Positions 34,302 to 46,280 of a DNA stretch of 64,000 nt are shown piece after piece. The DNA lies in assembly GCA_032622095.1 (NCBI GenBank), contig CP136062.1:196859887-196923886 (forward strand). The letters are read 5' to 3'. This stretch comes from Siphonodentalium dalli (Eukaryota > Mollusca > Scaphopoda > Gadilida > Siphonodentaliidae). The notes under the pieces are model-generated. The model was not told the DNA's origin, searched no databases, and saw only the letters and a program-made list of their open reading frames with translations. The translations under genes and the position numbers were made by a program. Every line of letters starts with the position of its first letter. The first letter of the stretch is position 1.

Positions 34302-35836
34302 TAGTGATGTTCCGATAATGAAAAAGCCCATCAGACCGATTTCCGAAAACTGGAGGCACAATAGGCCGATTTCCGATTCAGATGTTTATATATATTGTGC
34401 ATTTGTTCCCATAATGGATCTATATACACCAATTGCACTCCATATCCCGGTATAGTTTCAAAGCCAAATACATATATATATATACACACTGTCGTGAAAG
34501 TATTTCCGCAGACGTCAGTTGTGCACTGCCTTTGATGTATACCGGTAGCAGGGTTCGCGCTGCCGTTTGCCTCAATTTGCCAATAGCAAAAAATATTTTC
34601 ATTTGGCAAAAAGTTTGGCAAGTGAGTTTTTTATGGGAAGTGAACTATCTAGTCATAAAACATCATCGGACGTGGGTTATTCATTACATGTACCTGCTAC
34701 CATCAACAGTCAATACAATGGGAAACCAAAACAAGAAATCTACCAATTTACATGTAGGGTTGTTAGCAATGATATTTATTGCTACTTTGTTATTTATTAA
34801 TAATACTAACTTGCTTTTCAAGTACATGTAGCTCATTTTACCTGTTTCTGTGGTTAGTTTTTAACAAAGATAAAAACAAGATAATTTCCCCAATTATATG
34901 AGCAATTAAATTTGGCAAATATTTTTTTAATTTGGCAAAAAATTTGGCAAGAGAACATTTTTGTCCAGCGCCAACCCTGACAGGTAGTTGTTTTGACAAA
35001 GAGATCAAATAAAAGGTGCCGACTCAGAGTAACGTTATCACCGAATGGGGAACACTTGCATGCGGTATAAAAGTCTTGATTGAATACTTATAAGTTGCGA
35101 CAATTTAAGGAATGGTGATGATTATTAACTAAATTTAGATTGATGGATAATAATTGCTGTCATATTTGTTTGAGATTTCCCAAATTCCCATTGGTCACAC
35201 CTTTTGTCTTTTAATAACTGGGAAGCTTTTATAGTTCCGCCTACTCAATTTTTGTTTTGCTAGACCGCCTCTGGGTTCAACGTGGAGCTAAGCACATTTC
35301 ATTGCATACACCGTAACTTGTAAAAAACAAGCGCAATTTGTGACCTCTTCACCATATTGTCCCCTATACAGACACATTGGTCATTGTTGACAGTTCTGAT
35401 CGCGACTGTACAAATTCATTCAGTGCGTGCTTCAAATTATTGACATACTAGTAGCATGTGACGTAACAGCATGGCACGTTCTCAACAGGAAACTACCTTA
35501 CATTGTAATGGGGTCAGATGTTTAAAGCTTTCTTTGAATCTATTTCGTGTCACGCGATTGAACCAATAACATATTACACGGGATATGTCGGGCAGTGGTA
35601 TTGCCATGCTTATATATAATCATATCAGACTGTTTGGGCCATGCCAATTACTTCTTTTTAGGTTGTTACAACTGCATTTTACATTTTACATTCAATTCTA
35701 TGGTTGTATTGTGTACGTTTATTAAAGCGTGCATTTAGTGCTAAGATACTAGAACGTTTCTGTTTGTTTTGACAATCGGTAAAAGCCGATGTTCAACTGC
35801 GAGGTATGATTAATATCCGATATCGGAACATCACTA
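34302..35836. mobile_element. hAT element, non-autonomous, 1.5 kb
   Basis: Inverted ends TAGTGATGTTCCGATA / TATCGGAACATCACTA, flanked by TTTGATTA on both sides (34294-34301 and 35837-35844), a perfect 8-bp target duplication. The TIR type resembles those of Ac-like hAT elements. Internal frames are short and no transposase motif is visible. Confidence 0.92.
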
Positions 35837-35865
35837 TTTGATTAACACTTTTATGAGATAGATTA

Positions 35866-36240
35866 AAGACATATATTATGAATTTGTTCGGGTGCGTGAA
35901 ATTGATAAGTTAGTACTCAGGTGGTATGCCAACCTGGAGAATGTAGCATTCTGCTAACATCGCCAAAAATTTCAAAGAAATCGACCATACCACTCCATAG
36001 AAACAATCGTCTGAACTACGCCCAATTGTAAATACTTACATCTCGATTCGGGACGCAACTATCAGCGATAATCTAACACAACTGATTTCGCCATCGAAAG
36101 TCATGGCATTTAATTAATATATGAGAATGATGGTGTGTATAATCAATTTGGATTAATATTCGTAACAAATTACTACTGTGAGCAAGATTATTCTCAATTT
36201 CTATTTGATCACCCTACCGGAGTGTTTCATATCACTTTAA
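35866..36240 (+). repeat. Dispersed repeat, copy 2
   Basis: Same-orientation match to 18511-18885 across its length, ending at tcatatcactttaa. It starts 29 bases past the hAT element end. Confidence 0.85.
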
Positions 36241-37246
36241 ACTTTATATCGAACTTACGAATTGTGTACATAAAACTGCCGCTTCAACACATGAATTTAC
36301 CTGGAATGTTTTTCTTAAGGTTAAGCTAGGACACTTACAACGTCTTGTCTGATTGGATAAACCGCTGGCATCCATTTACGAGAAATATTTTTCCCAAAGT
36401 GACTGGACTCCCACTAGGAGAGGAAGAAATACGGAAGCACTAGTATAATTTTAAGCATAGCTTACTGTGTTTTCTATTTTGTCGATATGGTTAAGCACGT
36501 GGCTTTCCATACATTCTAACAGGTGATATTCAATTTGAGGAGTCAATCAAAATTGGGATAAGATCAAAGATGGCGTGGCAATGCTGACACGGCAAGATTT
36601 CCAAATGAAAAGTAAACTAAAAACTATTTTCGCTTCCGAATTTTAATGAAAACATATGGTTAAATCCTTAAACAAATGTCACTTAAATATATATAAAGAC
36701 TGTTGTGATTAGATAGCGCAAGGTATTTTTGTGAAGCTCATTGTTATGTTGATCCAGTAAAATTTAATTCGCAGCGCGATATTTCACGTTAGGTGTTGAA
36801 TTGAAGGAACAGACTGAAATCACATTAAAAGTTTAGCTCGATTTAGCTATTTAGCTCATTTGGCACCTGTGCCCGACTTGAAAACATAAGTTTATTATTC
36901 ATAAGTTATTATTGGACCAATTACGGTGTCCCAACTAATTTTCAAAAAATTCTTTAATCGGGTTCTAATTGAACGTGGAGAGTTTATTTGAGCATTAAAG
37001 GACAGCTTATTCGCCTTTCTTTTTAGCGCGAAATCCAGACACATCTCGAAAGATCGATAAGCATGTGATTCAATAGATTCAAACAACCCGATCCAGGTCC
37101 ATAGTGGGATTGCCTTTTTTAGAATACCGGAAGTCAGCTTACGAGCGACATCTCGTGGGAGGTAATGTACCTAATCTCAGCCGGGCAGGGTATCGGAAAC
37201 AAAGAGGTTTTTTTTGGCCTCAGGCTTAGTCTTGTCTCTCTGACAA
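36241..37246. other. Intergenic sequence without recognised features
   Basis: AT-rich, stop-rich in all frames. Apart from the inverted-repeat arm at 36768-36870 no element, RNA gene or coding exon was recognised. Confidence 0.5.
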
Positions 37247-37536
37247 TACTCTTGAGTGCCTAATAAACATACATGTACGATTATTAAAATCGAGGTAAAA
37301 TTCCCACCTGTACGATCGTTATTTGGTCCTGTACGTTTATTAAATTAACCAAAAGAAATAATTCACCATCTTAAATTGTGTTATTCATAGATAAATGAAC
37401 TCTGATTGTTGACAGTGATCAGCACACTGTAGATTCACAGACCTGTCTATCCATCGAAACTATTTCTGTCACATGGCATCAGTAAACCAACCTGTACTAT
37501 TATTCCACCCTGTACTTTTATTAGGCACTCAAGAGT
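37247..37536. mobile_element. Short foldback element, TA-bounded
   Basis: 290 bp with 20-bp perfect inverted ends, TACTCTTGAGTGCCTAATAA and its complement. Inside, cctgtac motifs repeat. TA at both ends suggests mariner-type insertion (inferred). It abuts the large inverted-repeat element starting near 37556. Confidence 0.75.
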
Positions 37537-37555
37537 AGCGACATACTCGCATAGT

Positions 37556-40500
37556 GACATACCCTGCTGGACAAAACAAGTGTCCACTTAACTGCGGTGC
37601 GGTTAGCGTTGCCACCGCAGCCGAAATGTAACTACACCGCGGCTCCACCGGCTAACTACAGTTGGGCCGCGGTGTAATTGCCATTCGGGATGGTGTAGTT
37701 GCCACGGTGTACTTTCATCAAACTGAAAAAAGACAATACAAACCAGAAATCTAAGTTCTAACCACGGTGTACACGGTACGTATAAAAGCCGAACACAACC
37801 GAACACAACCGAACATAACCGAACACAAGTCCAAATAATCGGAAATATAACGAATAAAGTTCATAGGCATGTGTATTCATGTTCACACTATTACTATACG
37901 AAGTTTGGTGGAGTTCGGGCCAATAATAAGTGTTTTATTCGATATTTTGTAAAACGCGTTTTGTGTTCGGCATAGAAAAGCCGAACACAAGTTATAATTT
38001 TGTCGTGGATTAGTCTAACGGCTGTCTAGCTAGGTGATAATTAATATCTGACATGGTCACTAATCCGAAAGGCTTTAATTGTTGTTGGTGGCGGTCTCTC
38101 ACCTATTGTAGTTCAGTGTTTTGACAAATAGTTTCAGTGTTTGATGGCGCCTACTATTATAAAAACATGCTTTTGATAGGCCCCGTCGTGAAAGACAACG
38201 ATTGTAAAAACGTTGAGTGAGAAACAAGTTTTTCCGCTAGTACACATACCTTATGCACTCGTCACATGAAGCAAAAATTGGTGTAAACAATATTTATACA
38301 CAATACAAAACAAGTGAATATTTTACAAAAATGCTAATGGGTGATTATGGGTGATTGGAAAGGGATGAGACAACAAGCCTGTTGTGGCTTTTTTGTAAGT
38401 CCTCTCCCAAAACTTGACGAGAAACATGAGTAAGACTGAGAGTCAAGAAAAGGTGAGCGAATAAGTTGGTAAATGTTTTAACAGTGAGAAAGGTGTCCTG
38501 GTATACAATAGACAAATGTTTAATTTGCGAAGAGGTCGCAAACATGCAGACATGTCATAACCAATAATTACAAAAATAAATATTTATGTAACTTCATGGA
38601 AGGGCTACAACTCAAAGTTTTTAACGTTTGACGATACCGAAAAACGGGGCTATTGCCAAGAAGCCATGTCAGATTAAAGAGTAAAGACATGCAAAACTAG
38701 ATCAATCAACCCCAGCAAACGTCAAAAAGTATCTTGAGCGCAAAATAAATAATCTTTATTCCTTTCATATCACATTCCTGTCATATCAGACACAATTTTG
38801 AAAATAAAATAAGATCTTAAATTCATGCATATCAGACTTTTAAAAAGATACAATACGAAACGCTCTTTATTCGTATTCAGATAATTCATTTCAATTCAAT
38901 AACCAATTCAATCGGTATTCAATGCATGTGTTTCTACGATAAGTTAAATACTGGCTTTATATCGGCTTCCACCATCATGCAGCATGATACATGTATATAC
39001 ACAAAAGTTAGGCACGCATCAGAGCCATTTCCATCAACTGACTTCAAGGAGAACAAGCTCTGCCCAAATCCGTTCCGCCGAGGGCAGTGTTTGCCTACCT
39101 CTAATGTCGGGTATTCTTGAAGTCAGTGGGTGCCTAAATTTTGTGGTAATCAGAAGATGTGCTTCATATTTTGTGCTTTTATATTGTGCTTTATATATTG
39201 TGCTTCACATTTTTATGTTTTAAGCTACGTGTGTTTTATGCCACCGACTCATGCATTGTATATAAGTATATATAGTATATTGTATAGTATATTGTATAGT
39301 ACATTTAACATATACTATGGTTGACATCAATTCCACCAGAATTCCTTGCACCATCACCAAGATATGTTATGTCGCCAGCTAAAACACGACGTAGAATCGC
39401 CAGATAACAAACATATGAAGATATCGCCTGATTGGATGTTGGCCAGACACACACATATCCTGATGTCACGACGAATAACCCAATAACGGTCTGTCGGTGT
39501 ATAAACATGCGTGACGAAAACGAATATCAGTGTCTTCCTACGGTTATCAGAAATTGCTGCAGCATGTTAATCACTATATCTATGAACCAGGACATGTCGA
39601 CACGATGTCACGAATAACCACTGTAAATCCAAAAAAAACAGGCAGGGTGATAAAAAACAAAACTAAACAGAGATGGTGATCGGTGAAAACAAAAGAACTA
39701 GTCGGTGGTCATGAATAGAGAAGAGTATAGTAACACAGATCTATGTTTTGCATATATATAATTTTACAATGTTTACTTATGATTGCATTAAACTATTTGA
39801 AAATTATTTGTTTTGTGGTTAGTATTATACTCTCCGTACCATTTCCGCATGAGTAACATGCATCAACAACCGATTTACTACTTCTTAGAAGTCCGGGGCG
39901 TGCTGATATGTTCGCATTTGTCCAGTATGATCCATCTAAACTACCATATTGTACGAATGTACTTGTAATAATAACGGGGTGGGTGTAACATTTTAGTGAG
40001 AATGCAGACGAAAATGGACAACAATACGTTTTTCTCGCGAATAAAGCCTGCCAAATCCCATCTGGCAGATATTACTTATCACCTATCAGCGGATAAACTA
40101 ATCCACGAGACAGAAGTTTGTGTTCGGCTTTTCTATGCCGAACACAAACGCGTTATACAAAACATCTAACAAAACACTCATTATTGAAGCAAACTCCACC
40201 AAACTTCGTATAGTAATAGGTTGAACGTGAATACATATGTCTGAATTTACAAGGTGGTCGTATATTTAGTAGACTCTATATAGAGTTATATATCTCAAAC
40301 GCCAGCTAACGCCACATCTATGTGTTAATTAATTACCGGTGACTGCATGAGTGTCGAACATAAGCTAGCTTGTGTTCGGCTTTTCTATGCCGAACACTAA
40401 ACGCGTCTTACAAAATATCGAATAAAACACTTATTATTGGCCCAAACTCCACCAAACTTCGTATATTAATAGTGTGAACATGAATACACATGCCTATGAA

Positions 40501-40735
40501 CTTTATTCATGAAATTTCCCATTATTTGGACTTGTGTTCGGTTATGTTCGGTTGTGTTCGGCTTTTATGAGCTCCCGGTGTACATGCCATTCGACCGCGA
40601 GGGTAGTTGCCTTTCGGCCGCAGTGTACTTGCGTTCGGCCGCGGTGCTCAACTGCAGTTACAAACTCTGACACCGCGGCCGACCGGCAAATACACCGCAG
40701 TGCCAATGGACACTTGTTTTGTCCAGCGGGGTAGG
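37556..40735. mobile_element. 3.2-kb element with long inverted repeats, no coding capacity
   Basis: Left arm about 37556-38057 matches, inverted, 40375-40735 plus an inner block 40068-40260. Outer ends read ccctgctggacaaaacaagt and its complement. Arms hold GC-rich accgcgg / cggccg minisatellite-like units, then gccgaacacaaccgaacaca units, then a longer homologous segment. The centre (38060-40065) has no long frame. It includes a 128-bp MITE-like hairpin at 39009-39136 (ends TTAGGCAC/GTGCCTAA). Class unknown; Foldback-like. Confidence 0.8.
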
Positions 40736-41280
40736 CAACGGATCACCACTCTGATTGGATTAGGTGACTAGGAAAGCATGCATTTCCACTAGTATCTGTA
40801 TCTGTAGTTGTTATGTCCTAGTGACCAAAGCTGGCTTTTACAGGACGGATCTCTTTTAAGTCTTTACAACAATATAATACACACTTGTGACCATGTCCTT
40901 TGAATGGACGGACTCTTTTCAATTAACAAATGTTGACACATGATTTGAAAAAAGAGATTCCATATTCCTGAATGGAACGGAAATAGGGAGGCATATCACG
41001 TTATAAAATCGGGGATTATGTAATGTACCTTTCATGCAATGCTCAATGTTACTGATTCTTTTTGTTAAATAATTTATGACAGTTCTTGCGTAAACTTCTT
41101 TCCAAAACATCAAAATATCAACCCCAACACCACATGGCTTGAAGGGAGGTAACCCGATTAATCGTGTCTACTCCTTTGGGTCTACTCCTTTTGTCTCTGT
41201 TCATTGACCGCGCGAAACGGAGAAAATAAGATACAATGAAAGACCTTACACGTCGTGTGACGTGAAGTTGAGTCTGAGAA

Positions 41281-41335
41281 AAGACAATCATCACTGGTGT
41301 GTGTGTGTGGGGGGGGGGGGCTGCCCCTATAGAAT
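41281..41335. repeat. GT/G simple repeat
   Basis: gtgtgtgtgtg followed by twelve G bases at about 41299-41320, a simple-sequence run. Confidence 0.8.
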
Positions 41336-41337
41336 AG

Positions 41338-41480
41338 GTCCACTATGTGATTAACGACTGGAACTCCCTGCCAGATATGATAGTCTATCTGAATTTAAAA
41401 CTTATCTGGATTCGTTCTTCTACATCAAGAAGTATCAATTTGAAGACCCTTAATTATCTGATTATCAGACGAGCTGTTAT
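41338..41480 (+). pseudogene. LINE reverse-transcriptase C-terminal tail, decayed
   Basis: Reads INDWNSLPDMIV in one frame, then SEFKTYLDSF after a frame shift near 41388. This NxWNxLP ... F-K-x-x-LD pattern closes the RT ORF of CR1/Jockey-group LINEs. It is followed by an ATG-repeat microsatellite (41524-41559), a common 3' terminus for such elements. Confidence 0.65.
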
Positions 41481-41699
41481 TTTTTACCAAGACGAAAGGT
41501 CAAAAGACTTGTCCTGTAGATTGATGATGGTGATGATGATGATGATGATGATGATGATTTGTTTATAGACAAACACTCATAATAATAATGACCAGTTTTA
41601 TATAGCGATTAACCAATTACTTGCTCTAACATGCTTGGTACAATATTACCCCAATTATTTGTACAAGCCAACCAATGAACCGGCTGCAGCCATCGCAGG

Positions 41700-41997
41700 C
41701 GCTGATCTAGTTTGATAAGAATATGCTCTGATACTCATCAGTATGACAAGCTGACTGGTACTCTGTTAACGCATGAGTGATGCGAAGCCGACACAGTACG
41801 CATGAGCGACCTTGTTCAAGGGTCACAACTTGGCGCGGGTATTGAAACATCGAGCAATCCGACAATTGCACGTCGATCAAAGCGGCCAAGCCACTGATAC
41901 GTGGAGACTCAATGACCGGCGACGCGCTGCGAACCCATATCGATGTGTTTACAGCGAATACAAGTCCGACAGGCTAACCACTGGACCACGGAGCTCC
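41700..41997 (-). repeat. tRNA-derived SINE-like sequence
   Basis: On the minus strand, 41997 leftward reads ggagctccgtggtccagtgg, matching a tRNA 5' end with an internal A box (tggtccagtgg), followed about 45 bases on by gggttcgcagc, a B-box-like motif. Downstream sequence lacks a tRNA 3' half, so this is probably a SINE head rather than a functional tRNA. Confidence 0.55.
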
Positions 41998-41999
41998 AC

Positions 42000-42980
42000 T
42001 CATAGCTACCAGATCGTCCAATGACAATGTTCCGGTGCGCTGTGAAAGGCGAAGATACAATTATTGGTGCCATCAACATTCGCATTCACATTACACCAAA
42101 TGTTATTTTAATCGACCCATTATACCCGCTGTCAGTTCAAAATCCATCTAATCCACGTTACTCCATGATTGAGAAATGATCGGACAGAAAACGTCTACAT
42201 AATATAATTGTTCTTGCAAAGAGGTGAATATTTTTTTTTCAACCCAGTGAGTATGTTCTCCTAACCTGTATATGGTAATACATACCAAATGAGAAAATTA
42301 CTATCATAGTATTGTGGGTTGTAAGTTGTAGACGCACCAAATTAGGGGTTTTACAATCGACGTATATAATGCGCGCGAATTTAAATAAGGAAATGACGCA
42401 ATATCGTGACTCTGCTTATAAACAATTCACTGCGCTTTTTTGCGAGAAACTAAATAACACTCGACCTGCATTTTCTCGGACACAAAGCCTGTTTTGTGAA
42501 TAATATCGCATTCATATCATCATTATGCTATACTATTAGAATATTCTAGAAGAAATTATCATAATTTGATAAATGTTATTCATAAATTATAACCTAAACG
42601 AAGGTCCCTTTAGCACAATGCCGATATAATTGCAACACATCTGTGTTTGTCAATGTTGCACGTATATGCACATGGCCATATCGATAAGAAATGAGAATTT
42701 GTTCAAGCTCACTGAGTTAAGCACATGTGAAGTAATCAACACTCATACTGAGTTCGTGCATCCATAACTATGATGTATATATACGCCAGTACCATGGTAA
42801 TCGTATTATGTCACAAATGCAATTGCGGATATATATAGGATCTACAACTCGTCCTTAGTTCATAGCGGACTTTACAAAACGAGATAATAGTGTCAAACGT
42901 GTTTGCACAGTCGTTGGAAATTGTGAACGAATAGACCCTATACTGTTCATTCAGTATGTTTGTGAACTTTATTCTTAATT
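42000..42980. other. Intergenic sequence without recognised features
   Basis: AT-rich stretch between the SINE-like sequence and the LINE. Frames at 42312-42503 (plus) and 42811-43038 (minus) show no family signature. Confidence 0.5.
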
Positions 42981-43049
42981 TCGTTGTTACCAACGACTTT
43001 TTTTGTTTGCCACGTTGTGTGCAAAACTTCAGATTCATTTTTTCACTCT

Positions 43050-44990
43050 CTTAATTTGACAAGGAAGAAGCAGAAAAATCACGAACGAGATATTGCTGAC
43101 CAAGCTAAAGATAACCCCAAAAAATTCTGGGACTATGTATCGAGACGTACGAAGACGAAGACAGGGATAGCAAACCTAGAGAAAGCAGATGGAAGTGTAA
43201 CAACAAGCGATAAGGAAAAAGCAGAAGTGTTGGCAGATTTCTTCTCCGAAGTATTCACACGGGAACCTAAAGGAAACATCCCAGATATCGATATGAAGAC
43301 AATAAAGCATGAGATGGAAGACCTTGAAGTGACTGCAGAGGGAGTAGAGATTAGGCTATCAAAACTCAAACCATGCAAGTCCCAGGGTCCTGACAATATA
43401 CACCCTAAAATCCTAAAAGAGCTAGCGAAGGAACTAAGCATACCAATAGCACAAATCTTCAATAACAGCCTACGACTAGGAATACTACCAAATGAATGGA
43501 AAACAGCAAACATATCTGCTATATACAAAAAGGGGGGAAAATCTAAACCAAACAACTATCGCCCAGTCAGCCTAACCAGTATAGTAGGCAAAGCTCTGGA
43601 GGCAAGAATAAGGGATAAAATAATGGACCATATGAGAAATAACCAACTATTTAGTAAGAAGCAATTTGGATTCATCAAGGGACGATCTACAACATTACAG
43701 CTACTGCACTCATTGGAAAAGTGGACCAAGACCATAAATGAAGGATATGCAACACATGTAATTTATATGGACTTCCAGAAAGCATTTGATACCGTTCCAC
43801 ATCAAAGACTACTGCATAAAGCAAGAAGCTACGGAGTAAATGGAAATATATTGGAATGGATAGAGAATTTTTTACAGGGAAGACAACAAAGAGTGATGAT
43901 AAATGGCGAAGCGTCAACAACACGAGAAGTAATAAGTGGAATACCCCAATGAAGCGTGATCGGACCCATATTATTTGTCATATATATAAATGACCTCCCA
44001 TCCAACGTCAAATCGGATGTCATGATGTTTGCAGACGACACTAAAATTTACAGGGAAATACAGGGTATACCAGATGTGGATGCATTACAGAATGACTTAG
44101 ATGAACTCCAGACATGGTCAGACAAGTGGCTTTTGAAATTTCACCCAGATAAATGTGTGACAATGAACATCGGCACGAAAACAGAAGAGCCAAACTATCA
44201 CATGAAGAACAAAGATGGACAATATGTACAACTAAAGGAGGTAACTGAAGAGAAAGATATAGGAGTCACAACTGATAACAAACTGAAATTTGACCAACAT
44301 ATAAATGAGAAAATACAGAAAGCAAATGCAGTCACTGGAGCTATACGCAGAGCATTTACGCACATGGACACCAAAACAATGCTGAAACTATATAAAAGTC
44401 TGGTGAGACCACATCTAGAATATGCCCAACCGGCCTGGAGTCCACGTTTAAAGAAAGACATTGAAATGCTCGAGAAAGTCCAAAAAAGATTCACAAAACT
44501 AATACCAGAATTAAAAGAACTACCATATGAAGAAAGACTAAAGAAGCTAAATATACCAACACTTAACTACAGAAGAATAAGAGGAGATATGATAGAATGC
44601 TTCAAGATATTTAACACCTATGATCCGGAAGTGAATGACATATTAAGAAGAAGCACCGAACTCCGAACCAGAGGACATAATTATAAATTATTCTTGGAAG
44701 GAGCAAACAGGGATGTGAGGAAATACTCATTTAGCCTAAGAGTGGTGGAGCCATGGAATCATCTAGCAGAAAAAGTCGTCTATGCAGAAGACATGAATTC
44801 ATTCAAAAACAATCTCGATTACCATTGGCAGGACCAAGAGATTAAATTAAATTTCAAGGCTGAATTGAGGCTGACAGACCCTGATACGATCAGTCAAACA
44901 AAAAACAAAAATGCAGGAGAGTTCGGAGAAATAGAAGATGAAGAATCAGAGGTGGATATAGTGGCATCTATAGAAGCCAGCGTCCACTAA
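43050..44990 (+). pseudogene. Non-LTR retrotransposon reverse transcriptase, one nonsense codon
   Basis: An RNA-directed DNA polymerase that would copy its own transcript at nicked chromosomal DNA. The reading frame opens near 43050 with a basic KKQKNHERDIADQAKDNPKK segment. RT motifs follow in order: LKPCKSQGPDNIHPKIL, NYRPVSLTS, KKQFGFIKGRST, YMDFQKAFDTVPH, then the catalytic FADD at 44028-44039, and the C-terminal HLEYAQPAWSP and MLEKVQKRFTK region. A TGA at 43950-43952 replaces the expected glycine codon of the PQGS motif; the frame is otherwise open to 44990. The endonuclease domain is missing, as in dead-on-arrival copies. The clade is given only as CR1/L2/Jockey group. Confidence 0.92.
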
Positions 44991-45130
44991 CAACATAAGG
45001 TTACATAAGGTTATAAGGTAAACATGTTTATGGTGAGAGATACAACATAAAGTAAGAACGTATAGTCTCCAGGCGGTGGTGATAATTAATACAGGTTGGC
45101 AAGGTTATATAAGGTTATATACATATATAA
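43050..45130 (+). mobile_element. 5'-truncated CR1/Jockey-group LINE
   Basis: Spans the reverse-transcriptase frame and a short 3' region with repeated aaggttata motifs ending near an AT microsatellite (about 45125). No endonuclease domain remains upstream. No target duplication could be identified. Confidence 0.85.
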
Positions 45131-45394
45131 TATATATACATAATTGCTAGATGATGTAATAGTAATAGTATTAAGAATGGTTTATATATGGATCAAATGA
45201 TACAAATGAGATGAGGTTTGCGGTGAAACAGTTCGATTAAGTTTGTACATTTCTCACAAATTCACAGAGCTTGTGTAATGTTACCATCTATTTCTTGAGT
45301 TCATAAGATAATACATCGAAATGCTTCGACATGAGCATTCGGAACAAATAATCGCACATGTATACCTACTGAATGACGACATCCTTCAAACCGT

Positions 45395-45845
45395 GCATAA
45401 TAGTCAATATGGGACCTATATTGGGACCCACAGGAACAGAAAGACATAACATCATGCCATAGAAAAAGTACAACGAAGGGGCGCCAGATTCATCTAAAAC
45501 AACTAAAGGCGAAAGGGCGTCTCCGTATATAACATACACGTTAAATGAACTGGAATTACCATCGCTTCAAGAAGGACGTCATGAGATAGAGCTAACCCAG
45601 TTCTACAAGATAGCGAATGGGATGTGCCAGATCTCGAAGTAGATGACTTCCTGACACCAAAATAGGAAAGCAGGAAAGTACCGCAGCATCTTTTCCGGAC
45701 TTCATTCCCAACAACATCGTCGAAAAGGAGGTTTGTAATAACAATGGTCGTTTCAGCTCAAACGTTCTAGCTGCGACCAATACAAGCACTCACAGACTCC
45801 CCTGTCTCTAAAACGACCATCGAATGGAACAAACTTGGTGACTGA
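45395..45845 (+). pseudogene. Second LINE RT C-terminal fragment, decayed
   Basis: Conceptual translation shows VQRRGARF, ELELPSLQE-like and VDDFLTPK with several stops and frame shifts, ending TIEWNKLGD. This is the C-terminal end of a different CR1/Jockey-group RT from the one at 43050, more degraded. Confidence 0.75.
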
Positions 45846-46038
45846 TGTGTGCGCGAGCGATCCAGAGGAATTTTTAAAGGCACTTCGTAAGATCGCTGTT
45901 CCTGGAGTTTTCATTCGTCACAGCCGAAAACAACCATCTTTTCAATTTGATCGACAGTTTCGATTTTTAAATTATGTTTTCTCAATTTGCTCAGATTCCG
46001 TAGAATCAGCCTATATAGTAGGTCTAGATGTCTCTAAA

Positions 46039-46280
46039 GTTTATTATCTCATATATATTTTGAAGACCTCTGTCTGTATGTCTGTCTGTCTGTCTATACG
46101 TCATTAATACAAATCTACGATTCTCGACCGATCGGGACGAAACTTGGTACGTGTGTGTAGTTTGACCAGGCGGTCGTCGTTGTCGTATTGGCATAGATGA
46201 AGGAAGGATAGATACGTCACTCGACGTCATTTGATGGGCCAATCGGTAACGCACTCCGATTCTGTCCGCCATTGCTAAAG
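46039..46280 (+). mobile_element. Helitron 5'-end fragment
   Basis: Resembles the start of the Helitron at 49382: atatattttgaagacctctg with tgtctgtctg repeats, then cgatcgggacgaaacttggt. No 3' hairpin/CTAG end was found nearby. Confidence 0.6.

Larger units (their letters stand above)
34096..36870. repeat. Inverted repeat arms flanking a hAT element
   Basis: About 100 bp at 34096-34200 recurs inverted at 36768-36870 (shared core ggaacagactgaaatcac). The hAT element at 34302-35836 and the dispersed repeat at 35866 lie between. It may be the ends of a larger foldback element or two copies of one repeat. Confidence 0.55.

Noticed and set aside
34433-34831. 132-codon plus-strand frame inside the 1.5-kb hAT element
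   Set aside because: No DDE or hAT dimerisation motif; overlapping frames in other phases are similarly long.
41921-41997. tRNA gene on the minus strand
   Set aside because: A and B box-like motifs are present but the acceptor stem and 3' half do not fold as a tRNA; treated as a SINE head.
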